Part shown: positions 11,899-23,251 of the stretch, piece by piece
Layout of the letters: the number at the start of each line of letters is the position of its first letter
How positions within the stretch are numbered: position 1 is the stretch's first letter
Source: Prunus persica
Taxonomy: Eukaryota; Streptophyta; Magnoliopsida; Rosales; Rosaceae
Direction: 5' to 3'
NCBI RefSeq assembly: GCF_000346465.2
Contig: NC_034013.1
Span: forward strand, 2,526,150 to 2,590,149
Length of the DNA stretch: 64,000 bases
Program-made: the position numbers and the translations under genes
The notes under the pieces: generated by a model
What the model was told of the DNA's origin: nothing
What the model saw: the letters and a program-made list of their open reading frames with translations, nothing else
Database searches by the model: none

Positions 11899-14800
11899 GA
11901 TTTTTCCAATAAAACCATCGTTTTATTATCTTTAAATATGTCGTCTAATATGTTCCCTTGCTGTTACATTGTAGTTTTTTGTTTCCTATAATTCTATACA
12001 ACGTTTTTAACTAGAAAATCAATTATAATGCTTTATTAACGAATACATACAATCAAAAATTATTTCTTTCATAAAACTTGAAGATTCAATAGTGTTATTA
12101 CATAGTCAACCAATCTTTATTCTATTACATACAAACTTCCTACCTATAATTAGAAATAAAGGAGTTCACAAATTCTACTAATTGTTTGGCCAAAAAAGAA
12201 ATCCATGCACAAGCCTATCTTCGCAAAGAAAGGCCCACAAAACAAAAAGAACAAAGAACTGGGCTTTCCCATATCTTTTACGAAAATGGTAGAGATGTAA
12301 AAACGTCAAAATTAAATGGCAATTGACCACTGAAGCAGATCAATAAAGAAATTGAAAGAAGAATTGGATTAGGCCCAGCTTCTGAATACTCACCATTGAC
12401 CTCAAAACCCAGAGTACAAGGTCAGCAGATCTTTTTGGAAAGCCTATTCTCAGGACCCACGTGACTACTTGACTTTGAAAAGTCAACAATTTCAACTATC
12501 ACAAGAGAGTTGATTGGGAATTAATGAAAGCAGATCATTCGTAGAATGACATCTCTGAAACTCTGCGGCTAAAAGATCAGAATCGTTTTGTATATAATTC
12601 TGCATTAGAGCAAGTGATCTTTCCAAGAGATAAGCAAATTACGATCTCAAAAGATAAGTGGGAAGCAAGGGAGTTGTTCAAACAAGAAAAGTAAACTGAC
12701 CATCATATCATATTGTGTTCCTTTTCCTTACCAAAAACAAACAGAGAACAAGGAAGAGTTGGTTTTTCTTTCAGAAAAGTAAGGAAAAGACCTCCATGAA
12801 AATTGACTACTGATGGTTCTTCTCTGCCATAACAAATAACTTCCCTTTTCTATGCATTTAAAATAAAAGATCTCGTTTTTGGAAAATTTGCCGCCCATTA
12901 TTAAAAGATTAGAAGCCCCACTCCAGCATTTTCTATAAATATGAGAGGAGGTGAAAAGATCGAGGACCAAAAAACAAAAAAAAAATCAATCAAAAGCAAA
13001 AACTCAAAATGATCACTTGATCCCAAAAACCTTCAAAACACTGAAGCAACCAAAAGCTCATTGAGCCACAAGAAAGAAGCCAGCTACAAATCAAAATTTT
13101 CAACTCTAGTTCAGACTTAGAGAAATAAGTCATTCAAAACAAGATTTCCCTCGTTACAAATTTGGTCTAGCATAAGCCAAATCAAGCAGAGTTTGGGGTT
13201 TTACAAATATGAAAACCTCAAAAAATTTATGGAGAGCCATGATCAAGCAGAACAGGTACTACAGTGCAGTTACAGCTCAGTAATCATCAAGTCCAGCCAC
13301 TTCTGCCCCTTCCAGACTGAAGAGGTTCCAATTCTACCTATTCAAAAAGCCTTCCAGGACTTGAAATAGATTAAAGCTCTGCCAAACTCTAACATTGGTA
13401 TCGATTTACAGCTGAAACTTGACAGTTGAAAGTGTTGATAGTCCAGTCCAGCACAAACATATCCAATCCAGAAGTTTCTTGGCTTTGGAATTCTTCTTAG
13501 CTACACAGTCAACCTCAAAAGTTTAACATGGCCAACCTTTGAAAGGTCGAAGAGCTTCCCAAGTTGATTTCCAATCGAACTCCATGGTGAAAGGCGGAGG
13601 ATCATCACTTTGTTCGGCCCAAATCCTCACCACTTCATCTAGAGGTTGACTCTGTGGCTTGGGACATCACCTTCTAATTTGATGGCATAGGCTTCCTCGA
13701 GTTGTTGTTTACTTTCAGCCATGGCCTTCTTCAACTTGGCCAAGTGAGAGATGATGGACTTCAACTTTGGATCCATCCTACAAACACAAATATTATTTGA
13801 ATCAAGAAAAATATAGTGGCAAAAAAGCAAAAATTTGCCAAGAACATGAAGAACATTCAAACTTTCAAAAGTTTAAAAGATGAGATTCCAATGGCCACCA
13901 TTCATCAAAATCACAACAATATCAACTGGAAAAGAGTTTAACATACTTGAAAACTCACAAAATAACGGATTTGGTGATGATTCGAATGGTTTTTGGCCTA
14001 TCAAATGGTGAATCTAGGAAGCAAGGTTTAAGTTTGGTGGGAGAAAGTTTCTAAGAGCAATGGCAATAGAGTTTTGAGTATGGAGAAATGTTTGGAGCCA
14101 AATTGGTATTTATAATGCCTAGGTTTTCTAACGGATATGAAGTTCAAAGGTCTCTCAAGAATTGATTAGGGTATCTCCCTAAACATCAATTTAACTCAAG
14201 CACCATAAATTGCTACAATAAAGTATGAAGTTGAAACATCTGGAGAAAGCTAAAAAGTCGTAAGAATTTTGATTCACTTACCCTTTCACCAATTGAAGGC
14301 CAAGAAATCAAGAGGACAATGTTTGGATGTGGTCACCAAATTCCAGCCAAGTCAAGGAGACCAAATTCCAAGAGGCCTAGCCAAGTAAGAAAATGCAACA
14401 AACAAATGGCAATAAATAAATAAAATTCAACTAGCTGGGATAAAGGATCAGCCAAGTGAAAAATCAAATTGAAACTTTCACCAGTCTATTTCAACAAGTG
14501 GCTAGATCTACTTGCAAAAATTGGGCTGGCCGGGTTCTCTCTTCCTAGCAGATGCAAGGCCAAGTTAATCAGACTTTCCTTGCAGAAGGATGCGGCTAGT
14601 AAGGTTCATGGCTGGTTTGGAATTGGCTGGATAAGGCAATGGCTGGAGTCTTCTACTGTGGTTTTGGAATTTAGTTGGTTGGAGGTGTGCGATGACAAAG
14701 GTTGGGTTGTGTTTCTTTTTGATAAAATGCTGGAAGTATATTAAAGAAGCCAACATTGGTACTTGGGTTGGAATTGAATAGTTGGCCAAACATATATACT

Positions 14801-16556
14801 AATATATATACTAATGGAGGTGGTGATTGGTCAATGACCATTCCCAAAACAAATAAAATATTTTAATATGTATATTGGTTAATGGCCTTTCCCAAATGAA
14901 GTGTTCTAATGTAATGGCCAAAGATTTGGCCGGAGAAGTGGGGCTAGGAAGATATCAGTTGGAGGGGTGCGTGTTTGACAATTTAAAGTGAGCTGGATTG
15001 GTCATAATGTTGTTTTGAATTCCTGTCCGGAGATAAGACATATTAAATAATATTCTGACATAAAAAATTTGTGATATTGAAATGTTAAAAAATAAAAAAT
15101 TTGTGATATTGAAATGTTAAAAAATGTTTGGCCAACCAAACTTGATTGCCCATAGTCTGGGCTAGAAAAGTTTATTGATCCATGCAAATATGTGTTATAT
15201 GTTATGAAGGCCTTACAATCTGGTAGATTGCAGACAAGAATTAAAGGCCAACTGAGTGGCCTACGAACCCTCTTTCTCTATCTAAATATATAAATGTATA
15301 TATATATATGTGTGTGTGGCAATATTGGAAACTAAGAAGTCATGTAGACTTTGGCCAAGTTTCTTGGATGGACTAGTTGGAATTCCAAGTCACCCAACAT
15401 TGGTGGATTGTTTCCAACCAAGATTAAAACTCCAGAAGTTGCAACGTCTCATTAGAGGTCAAGCTCAAGTCCTCGGAGGTCCAAGCCCAACTCGCGGAAG
15501 TAGGCCCAAAACTTTCGAATATTTTCATGCACGTGACAAAATCCATCCAAGGAAAGAAATCAAAGAAAGTTATGTCAATTTGGAACATTTCTAAGAAGGA
15601 GAGAATCAAGTGATCAGATTTACAGTCCGATGATCTCATTCGAGTCAATTCCATGGATTTAGGAAGCCACACAAGGAAAGATTTTGAACGAAGTTGACAT
15701 TTGGCCATTTAATGGCTAGCCCATGGGCTACAAATGCCCCTATATAAACTACGTCAGACAAAGAGTAAAGGACCCCGACATCATACACAAAAACCTACTT
15801 TTTGTCTTTCAATTTTCTATCACTAGACTAGGTTTTTATTTTCCAACTAAGTAGACTAGATAAGTTCTTCACTTTCATTAGTGTAAGTTTAATTTCTTGT
15901 ATTTTCCATTACGTTGTTTTAAGATTCAATTTTCTTACTTTATTGTTAATTGTTATCGAATTTTCTTTAAGCTTAATTTAATTTCAAATTTTTTTATTTT
16001 ATTGCCCTTATCATTTATATTGTTCTTATTTCGTTCTTCGTTTAATTTAAGTTTATCTATCGCTTTGATTTACTTTATCGCACTTTAACTCATCTTTAAG
16101 TTTAATCGCATATTTTAATTTAATTTGCATTATTACCATTCAAAAATCTCAAAATTACTAAAACACCCCTACGAAACGTAACCATTCTCGACCCTGAGGA
16201 AGTAAAAACCTAGGCCAAGAGGAGGTTCCTTGCTTGGCCGATCAATCGGCTGGTTAGAAGTTAGAAGCGCGAACACAACAATCCAACTTTTTCCATTCAA
16301 GCCAATCAATCAGTAACTTGGTGGTGGCCTGCCTGTGCAATCTAAAGGAAGAAGGACCAAAAATTCCTTTCGTCAGCCACCTTAACCAAAAAAAGAGAAA
16401 CATTTACATATTATACCTTGATTGAATATGAAATATATGCATTTTACTAGTCTAAATTCTCCTAACAAACGAGGCAATAGTGCATGCATCCTTTTAGAAG
16501 GAAAAAAAAAGGGTAAAAAAATTAAGGAAAGCTTTGGCAAAACAAAAAAAATAAAC
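11899..16556. other. Anonymous repeat-derived DNA upstream of PLR gene 1
   Basis: No intact gene seen. The A-rich, GGCC/GGCCAA-rich stretches (12180-15700) look like a decayed non-coding retroelement. A TATA-like TATAAATATGAG at about 12934 and another TATATAAACTACG at about 15741 followed by a T-rich tract (15890-16140) resemble LTR promoter and R/U5 regions, but I could not find a matching LTR pair. On the minus strand 13776-13639 encodes a short Lys/Glu-rich coiled-coil peptide (MDPKLKSIISHLAKLKKAM...) that may be a leftover of such an element; it is too short to call a gene. Confidence 0.35.
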
Positions 16557-16790
16557 AAATCCCAAACACGGGGGTATGGTATCACACTGACCTCAAAATT
16601 GGTGATATTTCAGAAGAAAATGGCCTTTGTGGAGTGCGATTTAAGTTGGTCATCATTAGGTTAGGCAAGCTTTAGTTTGGGGTGGCCAAATGTCGTCGTT
16701 TGCCATTCTTCGTTTACCAACAAATTGCCCTTGTTGACCAAAATGGGGCACCTTCACATGCATCGCCACTATTCTATACCTACTACATAC
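16557..16790 (+). repeat. Copy A of a PLR-upstream segment
   Basis: Contains TGGCCTTTGTGGAGTG, GTTGGTCATCATTAGGTTAG, GGCAAGCTTTAGT and AATGTCGTCGTTTGCCATTC. The same ordered landmarks recur at 19558-19720, 40186-40330 and 59255-59480. The last two lie directly upstream of PLR genes 2 and 3, but this copy has no PLR gene within 4 kb. It probably marks a duplicated or displaced promoter-proximal segment. Confidence 0.6.
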
Positions 16791-17667
16791 CATTGTTGTA
16801 GGTTTGATTTGAATAGTTCTGTGTTGACCTGCTATGAGTTTTGCTATCAATTGTGCATTTCACCAAATGTGAAAATAGAAAATTTAACGTACATCGCAAA
16901 ATGTTTTTCAATTTTGGGAATGCAATGATCTTCTCTTTTTCAACAATAATCAATAATACTTTAATTATGTTTCAATAGCTGCTGGTCCACCAACTTTAGA
17001 TAACTTTTCGATAATTTTGTTAGAAAAGAAACTGGTATGTAATTTTTCCCATGGGCGGAACTAGCAACAAGGCTACCATAGGCTCTAGCCCAGGTAGTCT
17101 TTAAAAAATATTAAAAAATATTAAATGTTAAAAAATAGGTACATTGAATAAAAGAGCACATGAATATGATCTAAACGTTTCTTCTTTTGTCAGCATGAGC
17201 CAAACGGTTAAACTCACAATCAAAACCTATAATAAAATAATAAAATATGCAAATCAACCCCATTATAAACGGACAGTTAATAATGATTGATTTACTAGAC
17301 ATAATTTTTGGAGGAAATCACCACAATAAATTGTGGAATCAAAATTAAAACACTACCACATAATATATTGAATTTTAAATATAGGTATTTCGGGAATCTA
17401 AAAATTTATAATAAATCATATTTTGAGTTTGATAAGTAACTTAGTGATGAGTTGGATTCTAGTTATGAGTTTTTACTTATAAAAATTGGGTATTATTTAT
17501 AGGAACAAAAAATGAAGGGTTATAGGCAAGGAAAATTGAAGCAATAGTAAAAAATTAGGGAAAGCTTTGGTGAAAAAACAATATAAATTTAGTTATATAC
17601 CCAATCTTAGACATAGTCTTATAAAGAACAGAGAGCTTCCATCTATGAATTCCTCAAATTAGCTTAT

Positions 17668-17992
17668 TTGAGGGATACTCTTGTAGGGCCCACTACGTAT
17701 TGTATTTCATTAATTCAAACCGTCTTTTTTGTAGATACTCATTCAAAGATCATCATCGCTACAAAAAATCACTTGAATCCGATATCATTTGACCACTCAA
17801 TTGAATTATTGAAATTTTAGTACTTTCTTGAAGCACCGTGTTCATTGATTTTGTAGGACACAATTGGATATCGAAACAGTTTCCGATTTGTCTAATTTTT
17901 TGCAAGGATGATCTATGAATATAGACTTAAAAAATCAATGGTTTCGATCGTTTAAAAAAAATTCGTATGGGACCCTAAATGGTGTCCCTCAA
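17668..17992. mobile_element. MITE-like element (325 bp) with imperfect terminal inverted repeats
   Basis: The left end TTGAGGGATACTCTTGTAGG and the reverse complement of the right end TTGAGGGACACCATTTAGGG are imperfect inverted repeats of about 25 bp. There is no coding capacity inside. I see no clear target duplication. It resembles Mutator-type or similar non-autonomous elements by form only; the superfamily is not established. Confidence 0.5.
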
Positions 17993-18429
17993 TAGAAGGG
18001 GGCTATATAAAGAAACCCTATACCATTTAAAAACTATAAATACACACAAAAAAAAAAACTCAAAAATCGACAGCTGTCAATTTTTTTAATTTAATAGCTA
18101 TTTTTTAGTTTATTTGTATGTGTAAAATACCTATATTGCCTTTGAGAGAGAAAAATCAGATCTGCCAAAAAAACCAAATATGATTCATTTTCTCATTTTT
18201 CTGTGCTTTCTCAGTGTTGGAGCAAGAGGAGCTTCCATTGAAGCTCAATCTCAAATCCAACTATATTCTTCATCTCTGATCTACAATTTTCAATATTTCA
18301 CATTCGATTTCTTGTTCTAAAATTGTGCTTCTGTTCATAATTTTTTTTTTCCGGATTGTTTGGAACCTCGAACGAACCTCCATTAGATGCTCTTAGCTCC
18401 ACTCCTCATCTTCAAGCTCTACTCCTCTT

Positions 18430-18512
18430 TTGCCATGTCGTCATCATCGTCGTCGTCGTTATCGTCGTCGTCGTTATCGTCGTCGTCGTCGTCGTCGTCG
18501 TCGTAGTAGTAG
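18430..18512. repeat. CGT/TCG trinucleotide microsatellite
   Basis: An interrupted run of GTC/CGT units ends in a pure run of about nine TCG repeats followed by TAGTAGTAG. The open frame across it (polyvaline) is a by-product of the repeat. Confidence 0.9.
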
Positions 18513-18775
18513 TTTGCTTTGGATTTGAGATTTTTTATCTTTTGCTTCAATTATGTGTTTCTCTTTGGATTTTAGTTGATTTTCGGAATGTATTTTAAGC
18601 TTTGATGACAGATTTATTTTTTGTTACTATTTTAGTTATGGATCTAATTTTTGTTTAACAATGTATTTCTATGACAGAGTATTAACAATGTACTTCTATG
18701 ACATAATAGTATTAACAATTTGGGCTCGGCTTGTTTTGAGTTGGTCTGGTATGTTCTTTCCTCATCTTTTCTTTG

Positions 18776-19255
18776 GTGGACATGTATTAGAAATAGCAAC
18801 GTGACAAGTATTAATCAATATGAGTAAACTAGTTATTACCCTAGACTGGAACATTACAGGGGTAGACATGCATTAGAAATAGGGTGTCATAGGAAACTAG
18901 TAGTATTATTACCATAGACTGGAACATTACAGGGGTAAATATGCATTAGAAATATGATATCATAGGAAACTACAAGTGTTATTACCCTAGACTGGAATAT
19001 TACAAGGGTAGACATGCATTATAAATAGGATGTCATAGGAAATTAGGGTAACTGGAACATTACAGGGGTAGAGATGCATTAGAAACAGGATGTCATAGGA
19101 AACTAATAGTGTTATTACCTTAGACTTGAACATTACAGTCATTAATCAACATGACAGTAAACTAGCAGTGTTATTACCCTATACTGGAACATTACAGCCA
19201 TTAATCAACATGACAGTAAATGTGTGGAACATTATAGTCATTAATCAACATGACG
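18776..19255. repeat. Minisatellite with about 73-bp period
   Basis: Landmarks TAGACTGGAACATTACAG, ATGCATTAGAAATAG and TGTCATAGGAAACTA recur. The TAGACTGG landmark starts at 18842, 18915 and 18988, a spacing of 73 bp, with further diverged units near 19050, 19121 and 19189. The last units carry a variant, CATTAATCAACATGACAG. About six units in all. Confidence 0.85.
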
Positions 19256-19557
19256 CGTTAATGAAGCTACGGTTTTCAAGACGTTTTATTTGTAATGAAT
19301 TGTTTGAGTTTTTTATTTAATTATAAAATTGAGCTAGGCTTTTTTTTTTTGGGTGCTTTTTAAGTTTTTTTGTGTTGGGTTTCTTTTAAATTGATCAATG
19401 CCAGTCACGTAATTTATAGGAATTTCAACACCAATTTCTTATGTAGTAAATGAGTTTTGGGTGTGTTTCCAAAGTGCATTCCATGTGAGGTTTTTTTGTT
19501 TATAATTTCATATCCTATTTTTGATATAGTAGTGAAGCTCTCAAAAAATTAAAAAGC

Positions 19558-19720
19558 AATCCCAAACAGTACTACAGTATCACACTTACCTCAAATTGGT
19601 GAAATTTCATAAGGAAATGGCCTTTGTGGAGTGGGATTTAAGTTGGTCATTAGATGAGACAAGCTTTGGCTTGGGATGGCCAAATGTCGTCGTTCGCCAT
19701 TCTTCGTATACAACAAATCT
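19558..19720 (+). repeat. Copy B of the PLR-upstream segment
   Basis: Shares the ordered landmarks of copy A (TGGCCTTTGTGGAGTG, AAGTTGGTCATTAG, CAAATGTCGTCGTTCGCC). It lies 1.5 kb upstream of PLR gene 1, where copies C and D lie only 0.1-0.8 kb upstream of genes 2 and 3. Confidence 0.6.
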
Positions 19721-21162
19721 GATCGCTCCTAATCTTGTCATGTTGACTAAAAGGAATTTTAATCGCAATGGCCCCTGTCCCTGAACTTATACATTTTAGT
19801 CCACCAACTCATTTCCGTGCCATTTTGGTCCTCTTAACTCCTCATTGATGCCAATTCATTCATTTCGTCCCACATGTTCTGTTAATTTTAATCCAGTGAA
19901 TAGTAAGCGACATTATTTTTAGCGCTAAATTCGACTTTTGAGTCCATTCTAAGTCATCATAGGCTAAATTGGGGTTCTAAGAATTTTGGTGAATTAGGAT
20001 TTCAATTTCAGGAAAATGAGATAGATACGTGAATTAAAGTTTCAATTTCGGGGAAATGGTTGGTAAAGAGTTGTGTAAGTCGTTTTAGAAGAATACTTGT
20101 GTTTGAATCGATTGTTTTATCCCTCAAATAGACAGTCAAATTGACGAAATGAGATGAAATGCAACAAAATAGTGGAATTGACATGAATGAGAGAGCTGGA
20201 GGGGCTAAAATGACATGAAAATAAGTTGGACGACCAAAAAGGAACTCGGGTATAAATTCAAAGACTATATTATGGTTAAAAACCCTAACTAAAATTATAT
20301 TTGGGCAAAGAAAGAAGTTGAGTGCATTGCAGCAAGGGATGGTGCAAAGTTGTTCTTTTGGCCGATGACCTATAGATCTTACAGGAAAAATCTTATTTAT
20401 CAGCTGTACTGTTGAAAATAAAATAAATCTTCTTTATCAGCTGTACTGTTTTAATTTTGATATATATATACTTGGGCTGAAGCAGATGAAAACAATTGCA
20501 TTTGCGTTACATATAACTAGTTTCTTCATGGATATCTTTAACCAAGTAATTAATTTGAAACTTGAATCATCTTTCAACTTTGGAAAAAGAATACCACTAA
20601 ATAGCTTTTACCTCTACTCGATCATGCCGCGTCAGGAAATTTAGGCAATGATTACATGAGGCTGACACAATTGGTGAATATTTATAGTCAATATTTAACC
20701 TAACAAATATTGATTACATGTAATAAGACATTTCTCTCAGCCAGCATGGAATTAAAGTTGAACAGCCTGGGAAAACACCGACTGTGTCTACCACAAAAGT
20801 CAGAGAGAAAGAAAAAAAGAGATGAAATATTATGCAACACATCAATTATTAGCTGGGACGTGATCTGAAATTTGACATCTAAATTAATTTAAAATCAATG
20901 GAGGGCATGGACTTGGGAGGGTTCATAACTTGATGACCTAACACATCAACAACTTGTGTGATATTTACCCTTGTGTTATGCGTCTAGTGCACCGTCGACA
21001 GTTTTTTGTCAATGTTTTTTTGTTGTTGTGTCCATAGCTAGCTAGCCCACCAACTGATTGATAAAGAGTAACTTGTACTGTACTACAAAAAGTTAAAAAA
21101 CCCTAGCTAGCTTGCATATGAAATATTGTGACTGAAAAGGAAATGATATTGTGAGAAGTGTC
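19721..21162. other. Upstream flank of PLR gene 1
   Basis: No gene seen. 20750-20980 aligns in order with 58285-58440 upstream of PLR gene 3 (landmarks GTTGAACAGCCTG, GTGATCTGAAA, ACACATCAACAAC, TGTGATATTTA), so this flank belongs to the ancestral duplication unit. Confidence 0.5.
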
Positions 21163-21173
21163 TATATAAATAG
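21163..21173 (+). promoter_or_regulatory. Probable TATA box of PLR gene 1
   Basis: TATATAAATAG begins 61 bp before the start codon, a usual distance for a plant core promoter with a short 5' leader. Assigned from sequence and spacing only. Confidence 0.55.
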
Positions 21174-21223
21174 GTCTCTTCTGTTCTTAATATTTGCAAG
21201 AAAAGCAAAGACATTAGATCGAA

Positions 21224-22735
21224 ATGGGAAAGAGCAAGGTGCTTGTGGTAGGTGGAACTGGGTACATGGGAAGAAGGATTGTAAAGGCAAGCCTAGCCCA
21301 AGGCCACCCAACCTATGTCCTTCAAAGGCCAGAGATTGGCCTTGACATTGATAAGTTGCAAATGCTCTTGGCATTCAAGAAGCAAGGGGCTTATCTTGTG
21401 GAGGGCTCATTTTCTGATTTTCAAAGCCTTGTTGATGCTGTCAAGCTTGTGGATGTTGTCATTTGCACAATGTCTGGGGTTCATTTTCGTAGTCACAACA
21501 TTTTGTTGCAGCTCAAGCTTGTCAAAGCTATCAAAGAAGCCGGAAATATTAAGGTACGGAAAAGCTTAATCTCTCCAAACATCCTATGTTTGTATTAGGC
21601 ACATATATACAAATTAAGCAAGGATGGATGCTCATTTGCTCATTGTATTTGTCACTTTTTTCCTGCCCTGGCTTTTTTGTGTAGCGTTTCTTCCCATCAG
21701 AGTTTGGTCTAGATCCAGCACGTATGGGACATGCACTTGAACCTGGGAGAGTTACATTTGATGAGAAAATGGTGGTGAGAAAGGCAATACAAGATGCTAA
21801 AATCCCCTTCACTTATGTCTGTGGTGCCGGCTTTGCAGGTTATTTCGCCGGCAACCTTTCACAGATGGGAACACTCCTTCCTCCAAGGGAAAAAGTCCTT
21901 ATTTATGGAGATGGCAACTCTAAAGGTACAAGTTAAAGAATTAAATCAAAAGCCACATCACCATGTGCATTCATTATAAATTTACTACCATGCAGATGCA
22001 GGCCAATAATATATAAATTTACTACTCATTTCAATTTCCACACATTATTATTGTGCGGATGTCATTGTAAATAAGGAGGAAAGCAAGGATGGATAATAGA
22101 AAATATAATGCGCGTCCGCAAGATAATAACGTCTGAACGTCCGCATAGGAGAATTTCTACATATATATAATACGTGTCCTTTTTTTTTTCTTTCTATATT
22201 TTTTTATGCATGCAAATGCAACTTAGGTGTGGTTGAAAGTATAAATGACATAAAATTAATCGTCTTTTATGATGTTCCTCATGTACTGTGCAGTGACTAT
22301 TGTGGATGAAGATGACCTTGCAACATATACGATCAAAACAATAGATGATCCACGAACATTGAACAAAACATTGTACTTTCGTCCACCCGAAAACGTACTC
22401 ACTCAAAAACAACTGGTCGATATGTGGGAAAACCTTATAGGCAAGAAACTAGAACATATCACCATTTCGCAACAAGACTTCCTTGCCTCTATGAAAGGTA
22501 TGTATCGTACGGAATTTATTGAACGCAAGAAAATTACCAAGTTACATTTAATCTATAATTTTATATTTCAGGTATGGACTATGCTGGACAGGTAGGAGTG
22601 GGGCATTTCTACCATATTTTCTATGAAGGCGCTCTGACAAACTTCGAAATAGGAAATGAAGGAGAAGAAGCTTCAAAGCTTTACCCAGAAGTGAAATACA
22701 CCCGCATGAATGAATACTTAAAAATTTATGCATGA
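21224..22735 (+). CDS. Pinoresinol-lariciresinol reductase-like NADPH-dependent reductase (PLR gene 1)
   Basis: Exons 21224-21553, 21685-21925, 22294-22497, 22572-22735; all introns GT-AG; 939 nt, 312 aa, the usual family length. The N-terminus has the NADPH-binding motif GGTGYMG (GxxGxxG at residues 10-16). Lys138, in DEKMVVRKA, is the conserved catalytic lysine position of PLRs. RFLPSEFGLDP starts exon 2 and the C-terminus ends EASKLYPEVKYTRMNEYLKI, also typical. Known: PLRs are cytosolic and reduce the furano rings of pinoresinol and lariciresinol in lignan synthesis; the related PCBER and isoflavone reductases have a shorter N-terminal spacing to the lysine. Substrate preference cannot be read from sequence. 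Intron 1 is only 131 bp, unlike its paralogues. The region 156-159 reads CGAG where many PLRs have SANC, shared by all three genes. Confidence 0.92.
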
Positions 22736-23220
22736 GAACAAAACAAAGTGTTTATGGACATTTCGAGCTCTATTAATCACCTATTATGTATTGTCAGTCC
22801 TTGATTCCAATTCAATTCATCAATTGTTATAAACACAAATAATAACATTTGTGGATGTTTTATGTCTGCAACAATTCATAGTGCACATTCTGACCAATCA
22901 AGCTGTTGTAGTTTGCTCAATTGATACAAAAACTCAAGAAAATTTGTCTAATACTTTCAAGCATGAGAAATAAAAATTGCATATCCTGACCTGCTTAGCA
23001 AATTACGTACATATGAGTGTAAAGAAAATAAGCAAACAGCATATACGAACATTTTTCCTTTTTGAGAAATGGAATCCATTCATAGAATCAAAATAACGGA
23101 CATAGAGCTACATGATATAGTGATCTCATTAAAACCTTGCTAGGGAATAAACCCCATATGGTAGGAAAGAGTACCACTCATGTCATAAACTAACAAGAGG
23201 GTCTGATGCAGTCACGTAGG
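22736..23220. other. 3' flank of PLR gene 1
   Basis: AT-rich, with possible AATAA polyadenylation signals around 22838. From about 23040 it becomes an anonymous repeat-like sequence, which is interrupted by the CACTA copy 2 insertion. No gene seen. Confidence 0.4.
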
Positions 23221-23223
23221 ACT
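23221..23223. repeat. Target-site duplication ACT, left
   Basis: ACT directly precedes CACTACTACAAAAAA and is matched by ACT at 36620-36622 directly after the right end. A 3-bp duplication is the signature of CACTA insertion. Confidence 0.85.
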
Positions 23224-23251
23224 CACTACTACAAAAAAGCAAAAAGACGAC
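23224..23251 (+). repeat. Left terminal inverted repeat of CACTA copy 2
   Basis: It starts CACTACTACAAAAA and ends AAAAAGACGAC. It pairs with 36592-36619 except at three bases near the middle. Confidence 0.92.

Noticed and set aside
12900..16380. A complete non-autonomous LTR element between 12.9 and 16.4 kb
   Set aside because: TATA-like and T-rich regions suggest LTRs at both places, but the two do not match each other as an LTR pair when compared by eye.
18356..18598. Open frame with a long Val run
   Set aside because: Produced by the CGT-type microsatellite; no start context or domain.
21554..22293. Possible frameshift in PLR gene 1 because the frames end soon after exons 1 and 2
   Set aside because: Consensus GT-AG introns at 21554-21684 and 21926-22293 restore the family sequence exactly.
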